From Porticoccus sp950063125 (GTDB taxonomy: Bacteria > Pseudomonadota > Gammaproteobacteria > Pseudomonadales > Porticoccaceae), in the NCBI RefSeq assembly GCF_963973895.1, contig NZ_CAXBBF010000004.1: a stretch of DNA of 64,000 nt. One strand, given 5' to 3'. The notes beneath the pieces were generated by a model. That model did no database searches. It saw only the letters and a list, made by a program, of their open reading frames with translations, and was not told where the DNA came from. Positions 43,253-51,485 of this stretch are shown here, in pieces. Position 1 is the first letter of the stretch; the number at the start of each line of letters is the position of its first letter. Made by a program: the position numbers and the translations under genes.

Positions 43253-43582
43253 TTAATGAGAGTTGATGACTTTGGTTGTGCCGACTGATTTGGCCAGACC
43301 GATAGCATTTTCCATGGATTCCGCCGTGCTGAACATCGGGCTGGTGCCGATGATCTTGCGCCTGGGGGTCTGGAGTTCGAAATAATGCTCGTTACCGGCC
43401 GACACGTTTCTTTGATAGTTATTCTCGTAATTGCAGATATGCTGCAGCTCCGAAATATCATTTATGGCAGAACCCTTGGAAAAATAGGGTTTGCTGACCA
43501 GAATTGTCTCTCCATCTTCAGTCTTCAGTGAAAAGTTAAAGGTACCCTTGTTATCTTTGTGCAACTCGTATGAACTGGACAT
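43253..43582 (-). CDS. DUF1508 (YegP-like) protein, copy 2
   Basis: This 109-aa paralogue of the gene at 36892-37221 has two tandem YegP repeats with GNEHYFELQTPRRKIIGTSPMF in place of the copy-1 NQHYFELKTPKRRVLGTS. The two proteins share the same length, start and core motifs but differ at about half of positions, so they are old duplicates, not a recent copy. The intervening 6 kb holds unrelated genes. A strong terminator follows. The role of YegP proteins is unknown. Confidence 0.85.
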   Translation of the reverse strand: MSSSYELHKDNKGTFNFSLKTEDGETILVSKPYFSKGSAINDISELQHICNYENNYQRNVSAGNEHYFELQTPRRKIIGTSPMFSTAESMENAIGLAKSVGTTKVINSH

Positions 43583-44133
43583 TCTCTTTTCCTCTCTTGT
43601 TGAATGATCCGATGCCTGGGCATCGGATTGTTATAGCGCCTGCCTCAATATTTGTTCGGGCAGGATGAACGTCGTATTCGTAGAGTTACCCCGCCCCGTG
43701 ACCGATCTGAACCATTAGCCTGGTTAAAATCAGGCCCGGTTGATACTCGATTGAATCGTGATCTTTCAGTTCAGATCGGCGGTGAAATTATTATATTTAA
43801 TTGGTTATTTATTCAATATCCTATGAATTATATTTTTGTTTATAGTTTTTTTATCCGGCATATTTTGTTTGATAAGATTATGATAAATATAGATTTTATT
43901 GTTTTTATTGGTAGATTTTTATTGGGTAAAAAAATATGGAATATTTTCCATTGTATTAGTTTTAACGGGTTTAATATAAACCAAATAATACGCAATGAAA
44001 AAATAATACTGATTAATATTTTTTAATACATCAAAGGGTGAATAAAATATTTTATTATGTGACTTTTATGTTAATAAAATGATGATTGGGTAGCTGGGAA
44101 GGTCGGCTATAGTCGAAAAGGTCAATGTATAAA
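43583..44133. other. 551-bp AT-rich gene-free stretch
   Basis: From about 43,780 to 44,110 the sequence is strikingly AT-rich, with long T and A runs, unlike the neighbouring GC-richer genes. One plus-strand reading frame of 124 codons crosses it but encodes mostly Ile/Phe/Asn/Lys, as expected of AT-rich non-coding DNA. No terminator or repeat is clear. It could be a curved promoter region, an H-NS-like silencing target or a remnant of foreign DNA. Confidence 0.6.
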
Positions 44134-44721
44134 TTAGTTGTCGGAAGAGGGTTCGCTGTGCTGACTCACCGTGGAAAATAGTGCGCACAACTGTCCGGGC
44201 CCCAGGCTTTCGAGGTGAGCGATATTGCGCTCGGGGATTTTGTCCGTATCGGGGTAATTGGCGATGGCATTTGCCAGGCTGTCTTCGCGGAGCAGGTGAA
44301 GCATGGGGTAGGGGGAGCGGTTGGTGTAGTTCCCCGGCGCATGCTCGACGCTATTGAGAAACTGGTAGTCGGGATGAAAACTGGCAATCTGAAAAACGCC
44401 CCGGAGTCCCATGCGCTTCAACACCCGGTCAGCCCAGATCAAAAATTGCTGGTATTCGAAAAAGTCGCTTAACACCTGTGGGTGGATAATCAGTGTTGTT
44501 TCGATGGATGGGTCCCGTTCGAGCCTCCCAAGCTCTGCTTCCAGGTCGCAGACCAGCATTTCCTCAGTGGTTGCTGCCGAAACAAAAAAGCGGATTCGGT
44601 CTTTCATCAGCTCCCGTTTGGCAAAAGGGCACAGGTTTAACCCCACCACAATGGTTTCCAGCCAGAGCTTTACCTGTTCTACCACCCGTTGGTGGGAGGG
44701 TGGCAAGTTCGTTTTGGGCAT
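44134..44721 (-). CDS. DUF1415 family protein
   Basis: This 195-aa protein of the conserved DUF1415 family starts VVEQVKLWLETIVVGLNLCPFAKREL and contains DYQFLNSVEHAPGNYTNRSPYPMLHLLRE and IAHLESLGPGQLCALF. It is common in Gammaproteobacteria and of unknown function. Conserved Cys (LCPFAK), His and Arg/Tyr residues suggest an enzyme or ligand binder. It lies 6 bp from a YjdM-type gene on the same strand, so the two are cotranscribed in all likelihood. Confidence 0.88.
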   Translation of the reverse strand: MPKTNLPPSHQRVVEQVKLWLETIVVGLNLCPFAKRELMKDRIRFFVSAATTEEMLVCDLEAELGRLERDPSIETTLIIHPQVLSDFFEYQQFLIWADRVLKRMGLRGVFQIASFHPDYQFLNSVEHAPGNYTNRSPYPMLHLLREDSLANAIANYPDTDKIPERNIAHLESLGPGQLCALFSTVSQHSEPSSDN

Positions 44722-44726
44722 GCCGT

Positions 44727-45068
44727 TCAGCTCTTTTTCACAAAGGCTGACTTGAGCTGCATAGCGCCAATACCGTCAATTTTGCAGTCGATATCGTGAT
44801 CACCTTCCACCAGGCGGATATTTTTTACCTTGGTGCCGACTTTTACGACCAGCGACGAGCCCTTTACCTTCAAATCCTTGATCACGCTCACGGTATCGCC
44901 GTCGTTGAGGACATTGCCGTTGGCATCTTTGACGGCAGGGTGCTGCTCGGTATTTTCCGCCGGGGCCTCCATGGACCATTCGTGGGCACATTCCGGGCAA
45001 ATAAAGAGACTGCCATCTTCATAGGTGTATTCGGAGTTGCATCTCGGACAGTTGGGTAAATTGAGCAT
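44727..45068 (-). CDS. yjdM: YjdM/PhnA-family zinc-ribbon protein
   Basis: This 113-aa protein has an N-terminal zinc ribbon (CPRCNSEYTYEDGSLFICPEC, four Cys as CX2C...CX2C) and a PhnA beta-barrel domain (VKDANGNVLNDGDTVSVIKDLKVKG, then KIDGIGAMQLKSAFVKK). Despite the name, members are not phosphonate enzymes, and the role is unknown. It is the first gene of a likely two-gene unit with the DUF1415 gene. Confidence 0.92.
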   Translation of the reverse strand: MLNLPNCPRCNSEYTYEDGSLFICPECAHEWSMEAPAENTEQHPAVKDANGNVLNDGDTVSVIKDLKVKGSSLVVKVGTKVKNIRLVEGDHDIDCKIDGIGAMQLKSAFVKKS

Positions 45069-45207
45069 ACCGGTACTTGTATCCTGTTCTGGGTGGGGAG
45101 GCGTAAGTCGTATTTCAGCAGGGGGATATTTTATGCCTTTTCAGCTGACAGGTGTTGGTGCTGTGGCAAGGTTTTTGAGGGATTGCTTGCACTTGCAGGA
45201 ATCAACT

Positions 45208-45741
45208 TCAGGTGATTACTGTCACGGGCATCTCCGCCAGTCGCAGATAAGTTCGGCGGCGGCGAACAATTGGCCACCATCTATAGAGAAAAATCTCCAT
45301 GGGTCGCCACATCGCCACCCAGCCGCCGATCATTAGGCCTTCACTGAGTAATTCGGCAAATCCACTGTAGGGGATAGGGTTTGCCAATAGGCGACCGGCT
45401 CCTACACAGAGACCCAGAAAGGATAGGCCGATGACCAGGCTAAGCCTTCCCTCCCGCATTAATTGTCGCAACTCGTGCCGGCAAAATCTGGCCCTCTCGT
45501 TGAAATAGTTATGGATGGCTTGTTCCAGGCGTTTTTTTTCCTCTGCAGAGATCGCCGTTGCCAGGGTAATTTCCAGGCAAAAATCTCCCTTGGCGGGATA
45601 TTCCTGGGCCCAGTCCATGATGAATGCCTCGGCATTGGTGTCCAAATCTCGCCCGAGGAAAGGTGATGGGTCCAGCGAATTGAAAAGCTGCTGGATATTG
45701 TTCAGCTGCAGACGGATGACATGGGGGGCATGTTTTGACAT
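45208..45741 (-). CDS. Hypothetical membrane protein
   Basis: This 177-aa protein (from MSKHAPHVIRLQL) has a cytoplasmic-looking N-terminal half and a pair of C-terminal hydrophobic segments (about 98-120 and 128-148), followed by an Arg-rich tail. A NYFNERARFCRHELRQLMREGR helix precedes the first segment. No family is recognised with confidence. The upstream in-frame ATG adds 19 residues and seems unlikely. Codon pattern and length support a real gene. It is divergent from nothing known; RlmA is the next gene upstream on the same strand. Confidence 0.55.
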   Translation of the reverse strand: MSKHAPHVIRLQLNNIQQLFNSLDPSPFLGRDLDTNAEAFIMDWAQEYPAKGDFCLEITLATAISAEEKKRLEQAIHNYFNERARFCRHELRQLMREGRLSLVIGLSFLGLCVGAGRLLANPIPYSGFAELLSEGLMIGGWVAMWRPMEIFLYRWWPIVRRRRTYLRLAEMPVTVIT

Positions 45742-45843
45742 ACAGGATTTCTTTTGTGTGAGGCAAGTAATGTTTATCGGCAGCAGGCAGTTTGTCAATT
45801 GGCCGGCATGGACGGCGTTACAGGGATGTTGGGGCCGCTGATT

Positions 45844-46755
45844 CTAATGGCGTTCGAACCGCGACAGTATGGCATCGACGGTAATCTCCAGAGTTGTCAG
45901 TGCTGATGCTTTGGCTCTGCCCTCTGCCGAAGCGCGATACAGGTGGGGTGTCATGGCTAGCAGACAAGCTATCGCTGAAGCGTCTGTCAGCGTGTGGCGG
46001 TAGCGAATGCTTATGCTGGATCGGTGCGTGAACTCCGCCGGTTGCTTCGGCTTGGAGGTGCGGGCTGGTCGGACGCGGGGATAGATGATGTCGCGCAATT
46101 CCCGGAGATGATCTGGCCCAGCATCTACCTGATACAGGATACCGCCGGGTTTAAGTACTCGGGCAAATTCGTTGTAGACGGGAAAACCAAAAATACACAG
46201 CAGTCCGTTCAATGTATTGCTCAATACTGGCAAATTGGCATTGCTACCCACTACCCAGTTGGACCAGGGAATGATGCTGGTTGTAGTCGGTTCCGACATG
46301 GTGGCGGCCTGCTTTGCTGCAGAAATGACAGCCCACTTCGAAATATCCAGCCCCATGAGGGCAAGTGAGTGTTTTTTGCCGCCTGCCGCTGTTCTCAGCC
46401 GTCGTAGGTAGTAACCTTCACCGCAACCGGCATCGAGGCAGCTCGCGGTGGTGTTGGTGGGGAACTCCGTCAGAACTGCCCGGTTCACAGTATCTGCTAT
46501 CGGTTGATAATGCCCGGCGTTCAGGAAGTGCTGGCGTGCCGCCACCATCATTTTGCTATCGCCGGGGTCGGCTGAACGTTTTTTCTGCACTGGCAATAAG
46601 TGGATATAGCCTTGCCTGGCGATATCAAAGCTGTGTTCGCTGGCGCATCGCCACGTTGTGCCGTGGCGCGACAGGGCCTTGCCATCCAGGGGGCAAGCCA
46701 GTGAGTTGAACGGCGCTGCGTTAATGGCCTTGCCTCCTGAGCTGTGCTGAATCAT
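45844..46755 (-). CDS. rlmA: 23S rRNA (guanine-N1)-methyltransferase RlmA-like
   Basis: This 303-aa methyltransferase has an N-terminal zinc-finger-like segment, then GQ-type QGYIHLLPVQKKRSADPGDSKMM, as in RlmA, which methylates G745 of 23S rRNA. The SAM loop is CLDAGCGEGYYLRRL (near 108-122). In RlmA the zinc is held by two CxxC-type Cys pairs; here the first pair reads CPLD instead of CPLC, so one ligand is replaced by Asp. The remaining Cys and His are present. It could bind zinc differently or have lost it. The gene is single with hypothetical neighbours. Confidence 0.88.
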   Translation of the reverse strand: MIQHSSGGKAINAAPFNSLACPLDGKALSRHGTTWRCASEHSFDIARQGYIHLLPVQKKRSADPGDSKMMVAARQHFLNAGHYQPIADTVNRAVLTEFPTNTTASCLDAGCGEGYYLRRLRTAAGGKKHSLALMGLDISKWAVISAAKQAATMSEPTTTSIIPWSNWVVGSNANLPVLSNTLNGLLCIFGFPVYNEFARVLKPGGILYQVDAGPDHLRELRDIIYPRVRPARTSKPKQPAEFTHRSSISIRYRHTLTDASAIACLLAMTPHLYRASAEGRAKASALTTLEITVDAILSRFERH

Positions 46756-46778
46756 TGGGGGCGTCTGAGCGGCTGTAA

Positions 46779-47153
46779 TCAGGTTTGGTCCATTATCTGA
46801 ATCAACTCTTCGGCGCGCAGAATCAATTGTTCTTGATCCTTCAACAATGCTTCCAGCAACATTACAGAACTGCCGGATTCGCTCTGGGCGATTACTGTGA
46901 GCTTGCTGTTGCGATGGGATAGAGTGTCGAGTCGCTCCTTGATAAGATTCTTCTGTTGCAGGAACCGGTTCAGCCTTGGGTTGTCTGCCTGGCTCAGATT
47001 ATCCCTCTGGCGTTTGGTGAACGACCGGCCACACTGTTCACAAACAAAATCCCCTGTCTTTGAGCCAAACATGTATTCGTCGGCAAAGGATGGGTGGTTG
47101 CAAGGCTTGTCACCCCAGCTTTCGCGCAGTGCTTTTGCTTCTTCTAATGTCAT
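46779..47153 (-). CDS. Hypothetical zinc-ribbon-like protein
   Basis: The protein (124 aa from MTLEEAKALRESWGDKPCNHP) has an N-terminal Cys-His pair and CEQCGRSFTKRQRD, which together could form a zinc site. A predicted helical coiled-coil-like region covers the C-terminal half (LNRFLQQKNLIKERLDTLSHR, LLEALLKDQEQLILRAEELI). The ATG at 47153 has ATTAGAAGAAGC-like coding after it. A longer frame upstream is possible. No family is recognised. It is divergent from the lipoprotein at 47.36 kb and next to rlmA on the same strand. Confidence 0.55.
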   Translation of the reverse strand: MTLEEAKALRESWGDKPCNHPSFADEYMFGSKTGDFVCEQCGRSFTKRQRDNLSQADNPRLNRFLQQKNLIKERLDTLSHRNSKLTVIAQSESGSSVMLLEALLKDQEQLILRAEELIQIMDQT

Positions 47154-47357
47154 GGGGACTCCGTGATATATTGATGAATAAAGGTGGTCTTGGCCGGGGG
47201 CGGCTTTGACGTTGTCTGAGCAGGCCGTAAGGGTGCCAAACCGGCTGTAAAACAGCAAATATAAATACGTTGCATGGCAGAGTGACGGCTTGGTCTGGAC
47301 GGCTCTTTACCTTTAATGTAATGATTGAGTCGTCTTCACAAAGTCAAGCCGGGCACC

Positions 47358-47963
47358 ATGAACAAAGCAGTTATGATTCGTCAGACGTACTGGGTTCCTC
47401 TTTCACTGATGGTGGTGCTGTTGGTGATGATGCTGGCATCGTGCAGTAGCGGTTTGCCCAAAGGTGGGGCCAAGACCAAATCCCAATGGAACAGTTTCGA
47501 GGAGGCCAAGGCGTCCTACGACAGCATCATTCTCAACGAAACCACTACCGGTGACCTGCAGGAGCTGGGTTTTGATCCCTACAGCGCCCCTAACGTCAGG
47601 ATTCTTTCCTACCTCGATATCATTCAGAAGTTCAGCCCGAACAGCTCCGTGACAAATGATGACCTACCTCCCAGTGTGAGAACCTGTCTCAAGTCCCGCG
47701 AGAAATGTCTGGCCTATGAGGCAACGCCCAGCGTCAGTAACAGCAAACGGGTGGGCAATGTGGTGCTGGACTTGCTAAAATTCAAACGCGAGCGTATTCG
47801 CAACGGTTGGAATTTCAACGCCCTGATCGTGATTGACCACAATACGGTGGTCTACAAAATCTGGAGCGGGGTTCCCCTGATCGACGAAGAGGAAACCCGC
47901 CGCAATCCACTGGGGCCGCTGCAGGATTCTGTCGGCACGGCGGTTCGCAGCGGCGCTGAATAA
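47358..47963 (+). CDS. Putative lipoprotein
   Basis: The protein (about 201 aa) has a signal peptide with a lipobox (VMMLASCSSG), so the Cys around residue 29 should be lipidated. Its C-terminal part, WNFNALIVIDHNTVVYKIWSGVPLIDEEE, looks like a small beta-rich domain; the central LQELGFDPYSAPNVRILSYLDI resembles TPR-free lipoproteins of unknown role. Position 47358 is chosen for start; an ATG five codons later is also possible. It is divergent from the zinc-ribbon-like gene and followed by the DUF2970 gene. Confidence 0.7.
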   Translation: MNKAVMIRQTYWVPLSLMVVLLVMMLASCSSGLPKGGAKTKSQWNSFEEAKASYDSIILNETTTGDLQELGFDPYSAPNVRILSYLDIIQKFSPNSSVTNDDLPPSVRTCLKSREKCLAYEATPSVSNSKRVGNVVLDLLKFKRERIRNGWNFNALIVIDHNTVVYKIWSGVPLIDEEETRRNPLGPLQDSVGTAVRSGAE

Positions 47964-48095
47964 GTCCGGCGCCACGAACACCTTACTCTATCAGCGGCGA
48001 TTACATGCCCGGTTGATAAAATCCATTGTTGGCAGCTGTGTCTATTGCGCTACTGAACTCACAGCTGCTATCCCAAGTGATGAGTACCAAAGATT

Positions 48096-48386
48096 ATGAC
48101 CAACAGAGATCAGCACGACACTTCGCCAGAAGCCGCCGTCGAAGTGGACTCGCAGCAGGATGAAATCGAAGAGACCAAACCGAAAAATCTCAGTGCACTT
48201 GAGATTATTACCCAGGCGTTCTGTCTGGTGTTTGCTCTGCAAAGAAGGCGTGGTATGAAGAGAGCATCGGACCTGCTGGAGACCAATCCGAAATCCGTGA
48301 TTCTGGCGGGTATCATGGCAATGGTGATTTTCTTCTCTATCTGTTTTATTGCCTCACAACTGGTCATCAGGCATCTGGTGCCATAA
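48096..48386 (+). CDS. DUF2970 small membrane protein
   Basis: This 96-aa protein has an acidic N-terminus (QDEIEETKPKN) and the DUF2970 pattern: LSALEIITQAFCLVFALQRRRGMKRA, then PKSVILAGIMAMVIFFSICFIASQLVIRHLV, one or two membrane helices. The family is common in gammaproteobacteria and unassigned. The gene has a weak RBS and a 133-bp gap from the lipoprotein gene. Convergent with the next gene downstream. Confidence 0.8.
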   Translation: MTNRDQHDTSPEAAVEVDSQQDEIEETKPKNLSALEIITQAFCLVFALQRRRGMKRASDLLETNPKSVILAGIMAMVIFFSICFIASQLVIRHLVP

Positions 48387-48417
48387 CAGCCCCCGCAGCA
48401 TGATGGGCTGGCAGGGT

Positions 48418-48927
48418 TTACTGCCTGCGCGCGGCAAAACAATCGATCGTCGGGCTGATGCTGCGCACAATTTCCCTGCCCACATTGGCAGTCAGTTTGT
48501 TAAAACCAAAATTTGATGTTAATACATCGGTTTCGTTGAGAATTTCTGCCTTATTGGCGTTTTCGATTAACTCATACCGAAAATCGATTCTCGTGAAGAG
48601 GTTGCCCCGGGCAATATTGAGCACCTTGATTTTCAGTAAGAGCCCGTCTGTTTTTGCCTGTTCGCTATCCTGGACGATTACCACCTCATCAACAATACCG
48701 GTCAGCGCTGAGGCGGTTTCCTTTCTGACCAATTGCGCAATACTCTCACGCGGCTGATGCTCTTTGTAGGCAAACAGATAAACCTTGTTCGAGCCGGGCA
48801 GGGCAAAATCACCACACAGGGTGTTTGTCCCAGCTGAAGCCGCATGGGCCTTATGCATTAAAAGGCCATAGCTATTTCCGATAATAAAAAGGGCCATGGC
48901 AAATAAAAATGTCATTTTTTGTTTCAT
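48418..48927 (-). CDS. Hypothetical exported protein
   Basis: This 169-aa protein has a signal peptide (cleaved after HAHAASA, near residue 31). The mature part contains VNIARGNLFTRIDFRYELIEN and NFGFNKLTANVGREIVRSISP, suggesting a beta-sandwich with a Cys pair (CGDF and DCFAAR) that may form a disulfide. No family is recognised. It is periplasmic or secreted. It is convergent with the DUF2970 gene and on the same strand as the TIGR02647-like gene. Confidence 0.6.
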   Translation of the reverse strand: MKQKMTFLFAMALFIIGNSYGLLMHKAHAASAGTNTLCGDFALPGSNKVYLFAYKEHQPRESIAQLVRKETASALTGIVDEVVIVQDSEQAKTDGLLLKIKVLNIARGNLFTRIDFRYELIENANKAEILNETDVLTSNFGFNKLTANVGREIVRSISPTIDCFAARRQ

Positions 48928-48983
48928 TCATCGTCCTGAGTTTTTCTGTTCAATACGGTGCCCGAAAGTGGCAGCTTTTAGCT

Positions 48984-49223
48984 TCAGTCAGTTGAGAGAA
49001 TACCCAGCAGTTTCTGGGTGTGATCGACTGTCTCGAAACCCAGGTCGGTCAGGTAGCCTCCATCCCTGTTTGTGATCAAGCCTTTTTGATGCAGGCGCTC
49101 GGCTGCCGCCACCAGTTCGGGCGCCGCCTCATGTCGGTGAACCTTGATGCCCTCCTGCAGCGAGGGAGTGCTGAACATGACCAGCAAGTTCAATTCGGCC
49201 AGGTGTTCCGGGGAAAAGGGCAT
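48984..49223 (-). CDS. TIGR02647-like small protein
   Basis: The 79-aa protein (MPFSPEHLAELNLLVMFSTPS at the start) resembles the small TIGR02647 family of gammaproteobacteria. It has a winged-helix look, with HQKGLITNRDGGYLTDLGFE as a helix-turn-helix-like core. The ATG at 49223 follows GAGGTACC; the 17 extra residues of a longer frame are not family-like. The role is unknown; nucleic acid binding is only a guess. Confidence 0.75.
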   Translation of the reverse strand: MPFSPEHLAELNLLVMFSTPSLQEGIKVHRHEAAPELVAAAERLHQKGLITNRDGGYLTDLGFETVDHTQKLLGILSTD

Positions 49224-49373
49224 AGTGGTACCTCTTATTGTTATCTTTGAGGGGTGCGTCGTGGTCGGCTGCATCAGGCAACACGTGGTAACCGCATCAC
49301 AGGGTTAATCCCTGCTGTCCATAGAGCTCCCAACCGTGGGTAATGTTAACAGGAAAATAATGCACAGTTCTCG

Positions 49374-50030
49374 TTAACATTGGTGACTTATGCCCGAGGA
49401 TGTGGCTGTCAGCTTATTTGTAATGAGATAACTCCCCGCTCCGATCATCACACCACCAGTTGTTTTCCTGATGGCGGGCTCAAACGGGAGGCCTTTCGAC
49501 AGGGTGGCAATTTTTGCTGCTGAAAATGCATAGACGACTTTTACACCACCCACAGCGACCACTGTGATTGCCGTGATAATGAAAACATCGGTTAGCTGGA
49601 GTGCGGCTAAATCAATGAATACGGGAAACAGGCTAAGGTAGAAAAAAATGGCCTTGATATCCCCGAGCGTCAGGGCGAGGCCGGCAAGGAAGCCTGTTGT
49701 GAGACGTCCTTTGCTTGCCGGGTTGTCGGTCGTAAAACCGGTGTTGTGTTTTTTTGCCAGCAACGTCAAGCCAAGCCAAATCAGATAGGTTGCACCAAGA
49801 TACCTGATGATCAGAAAAAAACTGCCAAGGGCCTCTGCCAGAGCGGATAGACCCAGTATCACCAACATGACAAAGAGCAGGTCGCCGACAACAATTCCCG
49901 CAGCAACCGCTATACCGTTTTTAACGCCCAGCGTGGCAGCGCGTGTGACAACCAGTGCGACATTGGTGCTTGGCATGGCCGCAAGTGTAACCATGATCCC
50001 CAGAAGTGCTGTCGACTCGATGATGCTCAT
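49374..50030 (-). CDS. RhtB/LysE-family amino-acid exporter
   Basis: This 218-aa inner-membrane protein of the RhtB/LysE family has about six helices. The N-terminal stretch MSIIESTALLGIMVTLAAMPS is followed by TRAATLGVKNGIAVAAGIVVGDL, the conserved G-rich motif. Members export amino acids or homoserine-like compounds. The start at 50030 is the family's; an upstream in-frame ATG adds 26 poorly conserved residues. It is near the HxlR regulator on the same strand. The substrate is unknown. Confidence 0.85.
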   Translation of the reverse strand: MSIIESTALLGIMVTLAAMPSTNVALVVTRAATLGVKNGIAVAAGIVVGDLLFVMLVILGLSALAEALGSFFLIIRYLGATYLIWLGLTLLAKKHNTGFTTDNPASKGRLTTGFLAGLALTLGDIKAIFFYLSLFPVFIDLAALQLTDVFIITAITVVAVGGVKVVYAFSAAKIATLSKGLPFEPAIRKTTGGVMIGAGSYLITNKLTATSSGISHQC

Positions 50031-50111
50031 AGTGTGTAACGTTCTTTGTTCATCCAGTTCTGTGGCGTGGAGCTTGGGGTGTAGCGAGTCAGAGCTGGCT
50101 GCTGCCACTTA

Positions 50112-50468
50112 TCAGTTGCCGTTGAATTGCTTGGGTTTCGTCTCTTGAAGTGTTGAATCCAGAGTGTGTATCTGTTGAATGATACTGATGAGTTTTCTGC
50201 CCGATGGTGTCAATGAATACTCCGTGCGCGGCGGTACCTCCGGGAAACTCTGTTTCTCGAGCAAGCCATAGGTGGTCAGCTTGCGCAACCGTTCAGATAG
50301 CACTTTCGTTGATATGCCGGAAATGTGGCGTTCCAGTGCGCCGGGGCGGGAGATCCCTGCATCAATGGCCAGCAAGACCGACACCGACCATTTGCAGCCA
50401 ACCACGTCTTCAAGCTTGCGGTAGACATTGCTGGTGTGGGAATTTATTTTTTTCTCATTAATATTCAT
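50112..50468 (-). CDS. HxlR-family transcriptional regulator
   Basis: This 118-aa winged-helix protein has DVVGCKWSVSVLLAIDAGISR with the Cys next to KW that is typical of HxlR-type redox or aldehyde sensors. RPGALERHISGISTKVLSERLRKLTTYG is the DNA-reading helix, and EYSLTPSGRKLISIIQQI is the wing. The ATG at 50468 is chosen because the longer frame has an unrelated N-terminus rich in Cys and Phe. It is divergent from the thioredoxin-like gene, with a 120-bp shared region, and probably controls it. Confidence 0.85.
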   Translation of the reverse strand: MNINEKKINSHTSNVYRKLEDVVGCKWSVSVLLAIDAGISRPGALERHISGISTKVLSERLRKLTTYGLLEKQSFPEVPPRTEYSLTPSGRKLISIIQQIHTLDSTLQETKPKQFNGN

Positions 50469-50588
50469 TAAGTTACACCATAAAGTGCCTACCACACCTT
50501 CCGGTTCCTGCTTTTTTACAACTGACAATAGCGCTACCGTTTGGGTGTGTTTCGAACATGATTGTAACTTAACGACTGGAGAGAAGTT

Positions 50589-50825
50589 ATGAAAGCAAAA
50601 GCAGTTTTTTATCACGCTGGTTGCCCGGTTTGTGTGGCAGCTGAGGACAGTGTAGCCAGGGCAATTGACCCCGTTCAATACGATGTGGAAATCGTGCATC
50701 TTGGCAAGGATAAGTCCCGCATTGTCGAAGCCGAGTCAGCAGGGGTCAAGTCCGTACCTGCATTGCTCCTCGACGGTTCGCCATTTCATATCAATTTCGG
50801 AGCCAATCTTTCTGATCTGAAATAG
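50589..50825 (+). CDS. Small thioredoxin-fold protein
   Basis: This 78-aa thioredoxin-like protein has the CPVC active site in HAGCPVCVAAEDSV and a cis-Pro loop in VKSVPALLLDGSPFHINFGANL. It lacks a signal peptide and the full thioredoxin length, so it resembles glutaredoxin-like proteins. A good RBS (GGAGAGAAG) precedes the ATG. It is divergent from the HxlR regulator. The pair fits a thiol- or electrophile-responsive switch; that is inference. Confidence 0.85.
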   Translation: MKAKAVFYHAGCPVCVAAEDSVARAIDPVQYDVEIVHLGKDKSRIVEAESAGVKSVPALLLDGSPFHINFGANLSDLK

Positions 50826-50839
50826 CTACCACGTTTTGC

Positions 50840-50890
50840 GCGGCACCTCTCTGAGGCGATAAGCCAGCTCGCGATTGAGAGGTGCCGCGT
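50840..50890. repeat. Perfect 13-bp inverted repeat after the thioredoxin-like gene
   Basis: CGCGGCACCTCTC and GAGAGGTGCCGCG flank a 25-nt loop, 15 bp past the stop codon. A GC-rich GGCGGCT/AGCCGCC pair follows further on. No T run follows, so a terminator role is uncertain; transcript-end processing or a structured RNA are alternatives. Confidence 0.55.
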
Positions 50891-51055
50891 CAGCGTGGGC
50901 GTTCAGGCGGCTGAGCATCGCTTATAGTGGAGCCGCCGACTATGCTTTGAACCTCAAAGCCGACATCCTCAGGATACCCGGGATAAACTGTTAAGTTCGT
51001 TGCCACTTAATCTATTGTGGCAAAATCAGTGGTCGTATCGCTCGAGCACAACATT

Positions 51056-51433
51056 ATGAAACCAAGTACTTCGTCATTGCGCCTGCGGCAACGTATCCTT
51101 TTCGGAAAAGCGATTGCTATTGGCCCAGGGAAAGCGGAACTACTGGAGCGTATTATCGCCACCGGGTCTATCTCGGCCGCATCCCGGCAGATGGGGATGA
51201 GCTATCGCCGGGCCTGGTTGCTGGTTGATACTATGAACCAGTGTTTTTCCTCTCCCCTGATTGAAACCGCCGCAGGTGGCAGTGGCGGTGGGGGTGCCCG
51301 GATTACGCCGCTGGGTGAGCAGGTGCTGGCTTTGTACCGGCAAGTCGAAGAAAAGACGGCAACGGCAGTGGCAGATGAATTGAGCGAACTCTCGGCCCTT
51401 TTGGCGCCGTCCCCCCCCGCCAGTCCCCACTGA
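51056..51433 (+). CDS. modE: ModE-type regulator, DNA-binding domain only
   Basis: This 125-aa protein resembles the N-terminal winged helix of ModE: LLERIIATGSISAASRQMGMSYRRAWLLVDTMN, then ARITPLGEQVLALYRQVEE. E. coli ModE is about 260 aa and has two molybdate-binding TOBE domains after this part, which are absent here. So molybdate cannot be sensed by this protein in the usual way. A perfect ModE-type operator lies just downstream, before modA. The start at 51056 is chosen over an upstream one for homology. Confidence 0.85.
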   Translation: MKPSTSSLRLRQRILFGKAIAIGPGKAELLERIIATGSISAASRQMGMSYRRAWLLVDTMNQCFSSPLIETAAGGSGGGGARITPLGEQVLALYRQVEEKTATAVADELSELSALLAPSPPASPH

Positions 51434-51485
51434 TTGGTCGATATTCGTCGTGGGTTGACGATCCGGCGATCTGGTCCTATTCTTC

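Noticed and set aside
43652..44026. 124-codon plus-strand frame through the AT-rich island
   Set aside because: Its sequence is mainly Ile, Phe, Asn and Lys, as AT-rich non-coding DNA gives, and no ribosome site or family was seen.
50826..51055. Possible molybdenum-cofactor riboswitch between the thioredoxin-like gene and modE
   Set aside because: GC-rich inverted repeats are present, but I could not match the moco-motif core, and a ModE operator already explains control of modA.
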